Under the pieces are notes generated by a model that saw nothing but the letters and a program-made list of their open reading frames with translations, was not told the origin of the DNA and made no database searches. A DNA stretch of 64,000 nt from RYN-230 sp963851025 (GTDB lineage Bacteria > Actinomycetota > Actinomycetes > Streptosporangiales > Streptosporangiaceae): contig CAWKOA010000012.1 in assembly GCA_963851025.1 (NCBI GenBank), positions 1 to 64,000 of the forward strand, written 5' to 3'. Shown in pieces: positions 35,313-44,038 of the stretch (positions within the stretch are counted from its first letter, which is position 1; each line of letters opens with the position of its first letter). Both the position numbers and the translations under genes were made by a program.

Positions 35313-37082
35313 CTAGCGTTTGACCCAGACGTAGTAGACGCCGTTGTGGTTCGAGCTGGTGACGGTGGACGCGAGCCGGTAGTCAGGGTCGGCCCGCAGG
35401 GCGGTGGCGAGCACGTTGTCCAGGGCCGGGGTCGACTCACCGTTGTACGCGACCACCTTGAAGTAGCCCGCCTTGATCGCGGCGACGTAGCCGGCGCTGC
35501 CGGTCAGCGTCTGCCCCTGGCGGTCGGTGTAGGAGATGAAGTAGGTTGACGTGAACTGGCCCGGCTGCGCATCCGGGTGCAGGCGCAGGTAGTAGATCGG
35601 TACCTCGTACGCCTCGACCAGGTAGTGCGCGCCGGGCTGCAGCTGGCGGCTCATCACCGAGATGAAGCCGCTGGAATTAGCCCAGCCATTGAACAGGGAG
35701 TCGGCCTGGGTCATCCCGATGACCAGCGCCGCGCCCCAGATCGCGATGCCCACCTGGGCGCGGCGGAAGTGGTCGCCGATGATGCGGGTCAGCCCGATCC
35801 CGGCGAAGGGGGCGGCGAAGAAGAGCCCGAAGCCGATGTGCTTCTGCAGCGAGGTAAAGGTGTGGATGTGGATCTGGTCCGCGGGCGCCAGCAGGGCGGT
35901 CGCGGTCAGGGTGACGCCGAGGGCGATGCGCCACGCCCGGCCCCCGGGCGGCGCGATCAGCTCGCCAGGCTCGGTGCGGGCCCGGCGAGCGTAGGCCACG
36001 GCGCCGATCACGGCCAGCGCGAACGGCAGCCCGCCCCACATCAGGCTGTCCCGGAGCAGCAGTGAGGTAGCCGCGGTCCCCGCGGCCCGGGCCGTCGTGG
36101 TGAACCTGATGCCGGTTTCGTAGGCGGGACCGGCCAGGTAGAGGGCCCCGCCGAGCAGGGCGGCGACCGCCGCGCCCAGCGCGGCCGGCGATATCAGGGC
36201 GATGCGCCCCCGGTGTGGCCAGGCCGCGAGCCCGCTGAGCGCCACGATGGTCGGGATGAACAGCGCCGAGGCGTACTTGGTGGCCACGGCCAGCGCGATC
36301 GGCAGCGCCGCCAGCAGGTAGACGGGCCAGCGGAAGGTAGCGGTGCGGACGACGATCCAGGTGGCCAGCGCGAGCAGGAACAGGGCAGGGGCGTCGTAGG
36401 TGGCGAGGTGCCCGAGGAAGAGGGCTGACTCGGTCACCGAGAAGATCACGGCCGCGCACAGGCCGACCCGCTCGTTGAACAGCCGCCGGGTCAGCGAGTA
36501 CAGCAGGGCGGTGGTGCCCAGCATGGCGAGGAGGCTGACCGCCCGGGCGGCGGCCAGCCCGCCGACGTCGTCGGCCAGCGCGCCGAGCACCGGGTACAGG
36601 ACCGGCGCGCCGGAGAAGTACGACGAGTAGTCGCCCTGCAGCGGCGCGCCGTGCAGCAGGTGGGCGAGCTCCATGTGGCCGCTGTACAGGTACAGGGCCT
36701 CGTCCTCGAACGCCGTGTTGCTCATCCGCAGCGTGAGGGCCGCCTGCACGCACAAGATGGCCAGCAGGACGGCCCGGCTGATCCAGGTCCGCCGGCGGCT
36801 CGACGTGACGAACCGCATCGGGCCCGACCCGTGCTTCCCGCCGGGCAGCCGCAGCACCCGGGTGCTCTCGCCCGGGCTGTCCGGGGGCGCCGGAGGTTCC
36901 GCCGCGCCGGGCGGCAGCGCGTCGGACTGCCGGGTGAACTTGGCCAGCATCACGGTGTCCACCACGTCCGGCCAGACCGGCGGGCGCTGGCCGTCCGGGG
37001 TGCGGCCGCCGTCCGGGGTGCGGTCGCGGCGGACCGGGCGGGGACGCCCGGGGGGCGCCGGGTTATGGGGGCGCCGGCTCAT
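35313..37082 (-). CDS. GT39/GT83-type membrane glycosyltransferase
   Basis: 589 residues: a proline-rich cytoplasmic N-terminus of about 95 residues, 10-12 membrane helices, then a C-terminal extracytoplasmic domain of about 140 residues. The acidic pair of polyprenyl-sugar-dependent (GT-C) enzymes is in FEDEALYLYSG on the first external loop. Such enzymes move sugars from polyprenyl phosphate to a lipid, protein or glycan outside the membrane. Its ATG overlaps the preceding GH26-like stop (ATGA at 37079-37082), making it the third gene of the operon. Confidence 0.85.
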   Translation of the reverse strand: MSRRPHNPAPPGRPRPVRRDRTPDGGRTPDGQRPPVWPDVVDTVMLAKFTRQSDALPPGAAEPPAPPDSPGESTRVLRLPGGKHGSGPMRFVTSSRRRTWISRAVLLAILCVQAALTLRMSNTAFEDEALYLYSGHMELAHLLHGAPLQGDYSSYFSGAPVLYPVLGALADDVGGLAAARAVSLLAMLGTTALLYSLTRRLFNERVGLCAAVIFSVTESALFLGHLATYDAPALFLLALATWIVVRTATFRWPVYLLAALPIALAVATKYASALFIPTIVALSGLAAWPHRGRIALISPAALGAAVAALLGGALYLAGPAYETGIRFTTTARAAGTAATSLLLRDSLMWGGLPFALAVIGAVAYARRARTEPGELIAPPGGRAWRIALGVTLTATALLAPADQIHIHTFTSLQKHIGFGLFFAAPFAGIGLTRIIGDHFRRAQVGIAIWGAALVIGMTQADSLFNGWANSSGFISVMSRQLQPGAHYLVEAYEVPIYYLRLHPDAQPGQFTSTYFISYTDRQGQTLTGSAGYVAAIKAGYFKVVAYNGESTPALDNVLATALRADPDYRLASTVTSSNHNGVYYVWVKR

Positions 37083-38089
37083 TTCCGCGGATTGACGAGG
37101 GTCAGCCCGGCGATGTCACCCGCGATGGCCGCGCGCACGACGGGGCGCGATTCGACGCGCCAGTCGACGCCCTGCTTGTTGTAGTCGAACCAGACGAAGC
37201 CGAGCACGTCCGGGTGCTGGGTCACCGAGTCGACCAGCTGCCTGGCGCACGCCGCGGCGGCCGGGCCGGTCTCGATGGCGGTCTCGGCGATGAGGAACGG
37301 CTTGCCGGTGAACCGCCTGATCTCGGTGACCGTGGGCTGGTACAGCGTGGCGAACGTGTGCGGGCCGGTCGTCGCGAAGTACCCGGTCAGCCCCACCCAG
37401 CTGACGTAGGCCCGGCCCGGCCAGTACGCCCTGAGCTGGACCTGCGGCATCGGGTTGATGATGTTGGGGTTCCACACCCAGATCACGTTGCCCGCCCCGG
37501 CCCGGGCGAACAGGTCGTGGATGTGCCGCCAGGCCGCCACGAACTGGGCCGGGCTGGCCTGGCTGGTTCCCCACGGGTACCAGTTGCCGTTCATCTCGTG
37601 GCCGAAGCTGATCGCGACGGGCAGGTTCAGCGCGCGGACGGCCTGAGCGAACCGGCTGATGTAGCCGTCGCTGCGGCCCGCGGCGATGGACTGGACGGTC
37701 ACCCCGAACGGCTCCCAGGCCATGTAGTACAGCGCCCCGTAGGACCAGGCGTTCGTCACGGCCTGGGTGTCGAACGGCTTGCCCCACGCCACGTACTGGC
37801 CGATGAGGTCGGGCTTGCGGCCGGTGTTGGCCGCGAAAGTGTCGACCGGGCCCAGCGAGTCAGGCGCGCCGTTGGCCTCGATCCCGAAGTACTTGCCGGT
37901 GGCCGGGTGGAGGAGACCGGAGACGCTGTAGGGCTTGCTGTTGGCCTGCGTGCTCGGCGCGGGGCTGGCCGCGGCGTTCTGCCCGCTGGTGGTCGCGGTG
38001 CTGTGCGGCGGGGCGAGCAGCCCGCACCCGCTGAGCGCGAGCCCGGCCAGTCCCAGCAGCGCGGCCCGGGCGGCCCGGGGCGGCCTCAC
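37079..38089 (-). CDS. GH26-like glycosidase lipoprotein
   Basis: 336 residues with a lipoprotein signal (LLGLAGLALSGCGLL, cysteine at about residue 22) and a Ser/Thr/Pro linker. A TIM-barrel follows with the acid/base glutamate in SFGHEMNGNWYPWG and the nucleophile glutamate in FLIAETAIE, both typical of family 26 (beta-mannanase-type). The GTG start at 38089 overlaps the GT2 synthase stop (GTGA), so it is translated with the synthase. Placement suggests trimming or release of the synthase product outside the membrane, as BcsZ does for cellulose (inference). Confidence 0.87.
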   Translation of the reverse strand: MRPPRAARAALLGLAGLALSGCGLLAPPHSTATTSGQNAAASPAPSTQANSKPYSVSGLLHPATGKYFGIEANGAPDSLGPVDTFAANTGRKPDLIGQYVAWGKPFDTQAVTNAWSYGALYYMAWEPFGVTVQSIAAGRSDGYISRFAQAVRALNLPVAISFGHEMNGNWYPWGTSQASPAQFVAAWRHIHDLFARAGAGNVIWVWNPNIINPMPQVQLRAYWPGRAYVSWVGLTGYFATTGPHTFATLYQPTVTEIRRFTGKPFLIAETAIETGPAAAACARQLVDSVTQHPDVLGFVWFDYNKQGVDWRVESRPVVRAAIAGDIAGLTLVNPRK

Positions 38090-39702
38090 GAGGCGACCCC
38101 CGCTTTCGGCTGGATGAGGATCCGGCCGACCACCACGAGCTGGAAGACGCCGAGCACGAAGAGCAGGAAGAAGTTGTACGGGTTCATGGTCATCATGCGC
38201 CACAGGGCCAGGCCCGCCCACACGGCCGCGCTGCCGCCGCTCCACAGGATGAGGCCGATCCAGAACCGCCGCCGGCCGTCCTGCCGCTTCGCGCCGCTGC
38301 CGGACGGCTGCCAGCCGCGCAGCCGGCCGCGCATCATGTCCCACAGCGCGAACACGTGGGCCCAGCCGGAGATGACCCGGACCGACCAGGCTTCCAGCCG
38401 GTACGGGGCGCGGTGCCACATCGGGTAGATCACCCCCGCGTAGAACAGCACCGGGGCGACGAAGATCAGGTTGCGCAGCAGCAGGCTGCCCGGCACGAAG
38501 AGCATCATGCCGACGGCGAGCGCGGGGGCCACGAACGTGAACACGGCGGTGTAGACGTAGCCGATGAAGCCGGTCAGGTAGCACAGCCGGGTGTACAGCG
38601 GCAGCTTGGTCTGCCAGAAGATCCGGTCCTTCAGCAGGCTCATGGTGCCCGAGCACCAGCGGTACTGCTGGTTCAGGAACGACAGGATGTTGTCGGGGCA
38701 GTTGCCGGTGGACAGCGCGACCGGGAGGTACCGCAGCCGCCAGCCCATCCGGTGCAGGTCGAAGCCGGTCCACAGGTCCTCGGAGTGCTCGGCCAGGGAC
38801 ATCCCGCCGTTGGGCTCCAGGGCCGCACGCCGGTAGACCGCGCAGCTCCCCACGCAGATCGCCCCGCCTTTCTTGGCCCGGGCCGTCTGAATGGACCGGT
38901 AAAAGAGCTCCTGAATGGCGCCCGCGCCGCGCTCGACCCAGGTCTGCTGATCGAGGACGTGAAAGAACTGGGGCGTCTGGACGATTCCCACCTCAGGAAA
39001 GGCGTCCAGGTACGGCAGGGTCTCGTCGAGCACGTCCGGGCGGGGCGCGAAGTCCGCGTCCAGCAGCAGGATGTACTCGCCCTCGGAGATCTGGAACCCG
39101 AACCGCAGGTTGCCGGCCTTCTTGAACCAGCCCCGGTCCGGGCGGGTCGCGTAGGCGAACCCGTAGTGGCGGGCCATGGCCTTCAGCGCCGGGCTGGCCG
39201 AGTCATCGAGCACGTAGGGCGTGACCCGGCCCGGGTAGTGGTTGCGCATCACGGCCACGTGGGACCAGGCGTTGCGCAGCACCTCGATCGGCTCGCCGCA
39301 GACCGGCAGGAAGACGTCCACGGAGGGGTAGCGCCGGGGCGACCAGGCGGCCACGATGCGCTTGTGCTCGTCCAGGTCGAAGCTGCGGCTCATCCCGTCG
39401 ACGGTGAGCGACAGCAGGAAGCAGAACACGCCGAACAGCGCGAACGGCGCGTAGAGGATGAACCAGCGGGAGTTCTCGACCATCCGGTACTGGCTGTAGA
39501 CCAGCGGCGGGAAGCTGAGCGCCATGCACAGGGTGAGGACCCAGATGTGCCGCCGGACATAGGAGTACTTCTCGCTGTCCAGCGGCGGGGTCGGCAGCAC
39601 CGGGGGCACCGAGTCGCGGGGAGGCGGCGGAATCAGTGCCCGGCGCTTGCGATGCCGTGGTGCTGCCCTGGAACCCCCCCTGCGTTCGATGACACCAGCC
39701 AT
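38086..39702 (-). CDS. Processive GT2 polysaccharide synthase (cellulose-synthase-like)
   Basis: 538 residues. Two N-terminal helices, a cytoplasmic GT-A domain and four or more C-terminal helices. All processive-synthase signatures are present: DDSAS, DADFAPRPD (DxD), catalytic HSEDLWTGF and QQYRWCSG. Such enzymes polymerise from a nucleotide-sugar and extrude the chain. There is no PilZ domain, so c-di-GMP control like BcsA is not evident. It is the first gene of an overlapping three-gene operon. A G-rich repeat region lies upstream. Confidence 0.92.
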   Translation of the reverse strand: MAGVIERRGGSRAAPRHRKRRALIPPPPRDSVPPVLPTPPLDSEKYSYVRRHIWVLTLCMALSFPPLVYSQYRMVENSRWFILYAPFALFGVFCFLLSLTVDGMSRSFDLDEHKRIVAAWSPRRYPSVDVFLPVCGEPIEVLRNAWSHVAVMRNHYPGRVTPYVLDDSASPALKAMARHYGFAYATRPDRGWFKKAGNLRFGFQISEGEYILLLDADFAPRPDVLDETLPYLDAFPEVGIVQTPQFFHVLDQQTWVERGAGAIQELFYRSIQTARAKKGGAICVGSCAVYRRAALEPNGGMSLAEHSEDLWTGFDLHRMGWRLRYLPVALSTGNCPDNILSFLNQQYRWCSGTMSLLKDRIFWQTKLPLYTRLCYLTGFIGYVYTAVFTFVAPALAVGMMLFVPGSLLLRNLIFVAPVLFYAGVIYPMWHRAPYRLEAWSVRVISGWAHVFALWDMMRGRLRGWQPSGSGAKRQDGRRRFWIGLILWSGGSAAVWAGLALWRMMTMNPYNFFLLFVLGVFQLVVVGRILIQPKAGVAS

Positions 39703-40069
39703 CGTCGACCCTTTTCTCCATCCGGAAGCCAGCGGGGTACCCGGACGTAAGGTGCGAACGAAACGAACCGGGCGGGTTCACAGGATTGTAATGTCCGGGT
39801 GTCCGCCGGTGCGGTGAGAACAACCGAATTGGCCGGGTTCCCCCGGACAATGCATCACCGGATAGCTACTATCCGTAGTTACTTAGTCCGCTTATCTCCG
39901 GCCACCGGCTGGGGCCGGAGGGCCGGCGGCCTGGGGCGGGCGGCCGGGCGCCGGAGGGCGGGCAGCCTGGGGCCGGAGGGCGGGCAGCCTGAGGCGGGCG
40001 GCCGGGCGCCGGCGGCATATCCTGCTCGGTGGAGAGCGTCACCTGCGGAGAGCTTTGGCGGAGGCAGTC
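39703..40069. other. Divergent region with G-rich repeats
   Basis: This region separates the GT2 operon from a rightward small gene. A 22-bp unit (CCGGAGGGCGGGCAGCCTGG...) is tandemly repeated at 39951-39991. A 20-bp block GGCGGGCGGCCGGGCGCCGG occurs at 39935-39954 and 39993-40012. Many GGG runs on the + strand could form G-quadruplex structures. AT-richer sequence at about 39780-39900 probably holds the promoters. Confidence 0.6.
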
Positions 40070-40438
40070 ATGGGACTCATGGACAAGGTCAGGGCGCAGA
40101 GCACGCAACTCGCCCAGATGGCCCAGGAGACGGCGCGCGAGGGCAAGGTCAAGCTGGACCAGGCCCAGGCCAAGCGCCGGGCCGACGCAATGTTCCGTGA
40201 CCTGGGCGCGACGGTGTACGCCGAGCGCACCGGGCGGGGCACCCCGGACAGCAAGGAGAAGATCGACCGGCTGGTGGACGCGCTGTCCCGGCAGGAAGCG
40301 TCCCAGGGTCTCGGTGATCCCGACGGCAGTGCCCCCGGGGAGAGCGCCCGGGGAGAGAAGGCCCCGGGAGAGAAGGCCCCGGGAGGCAGCACCCCCCCAG
40401 CGGGCGCCCCGGGCGAGAGCACCCCGCCCGCGAGCTAG
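40070..40438 (+). CDS. Small coiled-coil protein, Gly/Pro tail
   Basis: 122 residues. The first 60 are amphipathic helix (MGLMDKVRAQSTQLAQMAQE; KVKLDQAQAKRRADAMFRDL), followed by a short conserved region (DSKEKIDRLVDALSRQ) and a low-complexity tail with tandem GEKAP units. Similar small conserved proteins occur across actinomycetes without known function. ATG 40070 has GGAGG five bases upstream. Its stop shares CTAG with the stop of the converging exporter gene. Confidence 0.75.
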   Translation: MGLMDKVRAQSTQLAQMAQETAREGKVKLDQAQAKRRADAMFRDLGATVYAERTGRGTPDSKEKIDRLVDALSRQEASQGLGDPDGSAPGESARGEKAPGEKAPGGSTPPAGAPGESTPPAS

Positions 40439-42129
40439 TCCTGCCCGTCACCCGCCCGCCATTGCCGGCGGTAATAGACCTGGTCACGGCGGGTAAGAAC
40501 GGACGGGTTCCCGGATGATGCCCCGGGGTACCCGGACGGCTGGGTAACCGGATCGCGCGGAACCCAGATCGGCTGCGTCGGCGGTTCCAGGTCCTCCGCA
40601 GGCGGTTGCAGGTCCTGGAACGTCTGCGGTTGCCTGCTCGCTGGGCGGGGGAGCGCCTCCTGCTGCTCCGGCGGCCCGGCGACCCTCTCCGCCGGACTGT
40701 GGCCGGCCACCTCCGCCGCGCCGTGCGAGGGCAGGGGGCGCGTGGTCGTCAGGCCGAGCACCAGGACGGCGCACCCGCACCCGGTCAGCAGCAGCCAGGC
40801 CGAGCGGCTCGCGGAAGCAAACTCCGCTCGTATCGGCCCGTGCAGGTTCGCGTTCAGCAACGCGCCGCTGATCGCTACGCCGAGGGCCTGGCCCATCTGG
40901 CGGCTGGCGGAAGCGATGCCGGAGGCCAGGCCCGCCTGGCTGGGCGGGATGGCCGAGACCGCCGCGTTGCTGATCTGGCCATCGACCATGCCCAGGCCGA
41001 TGCCGAACGCCAGGAAGGCCGCGATGAGGTAGAACTCGCCCGACGAAGCGGTCAGCCGCGACATCGCGGCCATGCTCAGGGCCAGGGCGGCGCCGCCCAG
41101 CGTCAGCGGTACCCGCAGGCCGTTGCGGGCCGCCAGCCGGGCCGCCAGCAGTGGGCAGACGGCCATGGCGGCGGCCGCGGGCAGCATGTGCAGGCCCGCC
41201 TCCAGCGCCGTCAGGCCCCGCGTGTCCTGCAGGTAGAGCGTGACCAGGAAGAGGAAACCGCCCAGGCTGCCGAACGCGCAGAGACCGGTCAGCACCGCTC
41301 CGGTGAACGGCAGGTTGCGGAAGAAGCGGGGATCGATCAGGGGGTCCTTCCTGTGCAGCTCCCACAGGACCAGAACCACCAGCGCCACACCGGCCAGCCC
41401 GAAGAGAAGGCGGGTCGCGGCCTCGCGCCAGTCAGTCCGCGCGCCTTCGATGATGGCGTAAATCAGGGACCCGAGCATGAGGATGACCAGGACCTGGGCG
41501 ACCAGGTCAGGCCTGCGCTGGGCGCCGGGCCGCGATTCCGGGATGTACCTGGCCGTTAGGGCGATGGCGGCCAGCCCGACCGGTACGTTGACCCAGAAAA
41601 TGCTCCGCCAGCCGGCCGCGCCGGTCAGTATTCCCCCGAAGAGCGGCCCGAGCGCCATGCTCACGCCGAACATGCTTATCCAGACCCCGATCGCCCAGGC
41701 CCGCTCGGCCCTTCCCTTGAACGTGGTGGCGATAATGGATACCGCGACGGGGTTGAGCATTGACCCGCCGATCGCCTGCACCACGCGGAATGCGATAAGC
41801 CACCTAAGGCCGGGCGCCACGGAGCACAGGGCCGAGCTGACGGTGAACACCGTCAGCCCGGTCAGGAAGACGCGGCGGCGGCCGAAGCGGTCGGCCGTGG
41901 CCCCCGCGAGCATCACCAGACTGGCCAGGACCATCGTGTAACCGTTGACGATCCACTGCAGGCCGGATACGGAGGCATTCAGCCCCCTGGCGATCGTGGG
42001 CAGCGCGACATTGACGATCGTGTTGTCGAGGCCGACGATGAACAGGCTCAGGCAGCAAGTGGCGAGAATCAGCTGATGGCGCCTAGGGCGAAGCTGGCGC
42101 GCACGCACACCCCGGCTGTGACGAGTCAT
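40435..42129 (-). CDS. DHA2-family MFS drug exporter
   Basis: 564 residues with 14 predicted helices. Signatures include FIVGLDNTIVNVALPTIAR in TM1, motif A GATADRFGRRRVFLTGL, and SMALGPLFGGILTGAAGWR in the motif C region. A proline-rich cytoplasmic tail of about 90 residues follows TM14. It should export hydrophobic drugs or metabolites by proton antiport. No regulator adjoins it. In contrast to the exporter at 28.8-30.4 kb, this gene is intact. Confidence 0.93.
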   Translation of the reverse strand: MTRHSRGVRARQLRPRRHQLILATCCLSLFIVGLDNTIVNVALPTIARGLNASVSGLQWIVNGYTMVLASLVMLAGATADRFGRRRVFLTGLTVFTVSSALCSVAPGLRWLIAFRVVQAIGGSMLNPVAVSIIATTFKGRAERAWAIGVWISMFGVSMALGPLFGGILTGAAGWRSIFWVNVPVGLAAIALTARYIPESRPGAQRRPDLVAQVLVILMLGSLIYAIIEGARTDWREAATRLLFGLAGVALVVLVLWELHRKDPLIDPRFFRNLPFTGAVLTGLCAFGSLGGFLFLVTLYLQDTRGLTALEAGLHMLPAAAAMAVCPLLAARLAARNGLRVPLTLGGAALALSMAAMSRLTASSGEFYLIAAFLAFGIGLGMVDGQISNAAVSAIPPSQAGLASGIASASRQMGQALGVAISGALLNANLHGPIRAEFASASRSAWLLLTGCGCAVLVLGLTTTRPLPSHGAAEVAGHSPAERVAGPPEQQEALPRPASRQPQTFQDLQPPAEDLEPPTQPIWVPRDPVTQPSGYPGASSGNPSVLTRRDQVYYRRQWRAGDGQD

Positions 42130-42361
42130 AGACGAGTAACGCCACCCCGCTCACCCGGCCTACATATCCGTAAGTATGGAACTATAGGTGCATCGCGCAC
42201 CATCCGTCACATTAACAATTAAATTAATAGCCCTGAGGGAAAATGCCGTCCCGGCTGACCGGATCGCGTGCTTTATCCCGATTCCGCGCGACGGTGCCAA
42301 GGGCTCACGGCCCGCCGGGAACGGGGACTTAACTGAGGGTCATGTCCGGACCTGGCCCGCC

Positions 42362-43933
42362 TTAGCGGCAGGCGAACTGGGCGGCGGTGGAGGACGGGAC
42401 GCCGCTGGTGGACGCGGACGGGTTCGGAGCCGCCGGGCCGGCGGTCACCGTGTACCCGTTCGTGCCCAGCAGGACGCGCACCTTGGCCAGCCCCTTGACC
42501 TGCTGCAGCGAGCCGCCCGGGATGACCTTCTGGACCAGCTTGGCCCCGGCCAGGTCGCCCGGCGGGTACTGGATCGCGGTCTGGCTGATGTCGTGGACCG
42601 GCCAGGTCAGCCCGTCCTTGACCGGGAAGCCCAGCTTGGCCAGGTCGGCGCCGGTGCTGGCGGACAGGCCGCCGATCAGCGTCCCGTTCCAGACCTCGAC
42701 CGGCACCTGGCTGCGGCGCAGTTTCCGGCTGGCCGTCCGGGCGGGCCGCGGCCGGGGCTTCGTGGCCGGCTTGTCGTTCTTCAGCTCGCTGAACAGTGCC
42801 TGGGACTCCTTGGCGTCCCACAGCACCGCCAGCTGGCCCGTGGGGGTCTGGTAGTTGTAGTTGGACAGCGGCACGGTCATGAACCGGACGTCGCCAGGGG
42901 AGATGCCGCGCATCTGGTCCGCGAGCGCGGCCACGTTGAGCCCCTGGTCAACCTTGATCGCGGCCAGCGCGGCCCGCAGGAACCGGTCCAGCTTGATCGG
43001 GTTGGCCAGGGTCCCGGAGCTGATCGCCTCGGTGAGCATCGAGGACAGCAGGCGCTGCTGGTCCTGGATCCGGGCCAGGTCCGAGGTGGCGAACGAGTGG
43101 CGGTCCCGGGCGTACTCCAGCGCCGTGATGCCGCTCACGTGGTGGTGCCCCCTGGACAGGTGAAGCCCGCTGTAGGAGTCGTCCACCGCGAACGGCAGGC
43201 AGATGTTGACGCCGCCCAGCGCGTCGATGACCTTGACGAAGCCGAGGAAGTTGACCTGGATGAAGTCGTTGATGGTCAGCCCGGTGTTCGCCGCCACGGT
43301 CTGCACCACCAGCTTCGGCCCGCCCAGGCCGTACGCCGCGTTGATCTTGTTAAAGCCGTGCCCGGGGATATTCACCCAGGAGTCACGGGGGATGCTGATC
43401 ACCGTGACCCGGCTCCGGTCACCCGACACGTGGATCAGCATCAGCGTGTCGGAGTTGGAGCTGACCGCCCGGCCCACGTGCAGCGCGAGCTGCTGGTGCC
43501 GGGTCAGCCCGGAGCGCTGGTCCACCCCGGCCAGCAGCACGTTCAGCGGCCCGCTCGACGGGGTGCCTGCGGTGCCCGCGTTGACCCGGCCGATGGTGTC
43601 GTTGATGTAGCTGGTGAACCCCCAGGCGGTCCCGGCCACGAACAGGACCACCGCGGACAGGGCGCCGCTCACGGTGAGCATGACGCGGCGCCGCCTCGCG
43701 TTGCGGCCCGCGGCGATGCGGGTCATCAGCCGCTGCTGCGCGGCTGAGGGCCCGGGCCGCCGCCCGCCCCGGGGCGGGCCAGCACGGGGCCCGGTCACCG
43801 GCTCATCCGGTGCGCCGGCTGGCCGGCCCGGGGCACCGCCCGGCTGGGCACCCGGCGCAGCACGGGACCCGGAACCGGCCATCCAGCCAGGCTCACGGTA
43901 TCCACCCGTCGTGCTATCGCCGTTGTCGGCCAT
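42362..43933 (-). CDS. LytR-CpsA-Psr (LCP) family glycopolymer transferase
   Basis: 523 residues: a Pro/Gly-rich cytoplasmic start, one membrane helix (VMLTVSGALSAVVLFVAGTA), then an extracytoplasmic LCP domain (about 130-320) with DTLMLIHVSGDRSRVTVISI, PRDSWVNIPGHG and arginine-rich YARDRHSFATSDLAR. A LytR_C domain follows (VPVEVWNGTLIGGL). LCP enzymes attach polyprenyl-linked glycopolymers to peptidoglycan. Proximity to the polysaccharide operon suggests a role in anchoring its product (inference). Confidence 0.92.
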   Translation of the reverse strand: MADNGDSTTGGYREPGWMAGSGSRAAPGAQPGGAPGRPAGAPDEPVTGPRAGPPRGGRRPGPSAAQQRLMTRIAAGRNARRRRVMLTVSGALSAVVLFVAGTAWGFTSYINDTIGRVNAGTAGTPSSGPLNVLLAGVDQRSGLTRHQQLALHVGRAVSSNSDTLMLIHVSGDRSRVTVISIPRDSWVNIPGHGFNKINAAYGLGGPKLVVQTVAANTGLTINDFIQVNFLGFVKVIDALGGVNICLPFAVDDSYSGLHLSRGHHHVSGITALEYARDRHSFATSDLARIQDQQRLLSSMLTEAISSGTLANPIKLDRFLRAALAAIKVDQGLNVAALADQMRGISPGDVRFMTVPLSNYNYQTPTGQLAVLWDAKESQALFSELKNDKPATKPRPRPARTASRKLRRSQVPVEVWNGTLIGGLSASTGADLAKLGFPVKDGLTWPVHDISQTAIQYPPGDLAGAKLVQKVIPGGSLQQVKGLAKVRVLLGTNGYTVTAGPAAPNPSASTSGVPSSTAAQFACR

Positions 43934-44038
43934 CGGCCCCCCAGATGCCGGCTCTCAGTAGGCTAGCGCGGCCGCCGGGGATTGGCCGGGAGGCCGGGCG
44001 TGTCCCCCGGATTGCCGGTCATATCCCGTACGTGAGGA

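Noticed and set aside
33887..35440. 517-codon leftward frame opposite the SDR gene
   Set aside because: The sense strand has the Rossmann and YxxxK motifs and a strong ribosome site; the antisense frame has none.
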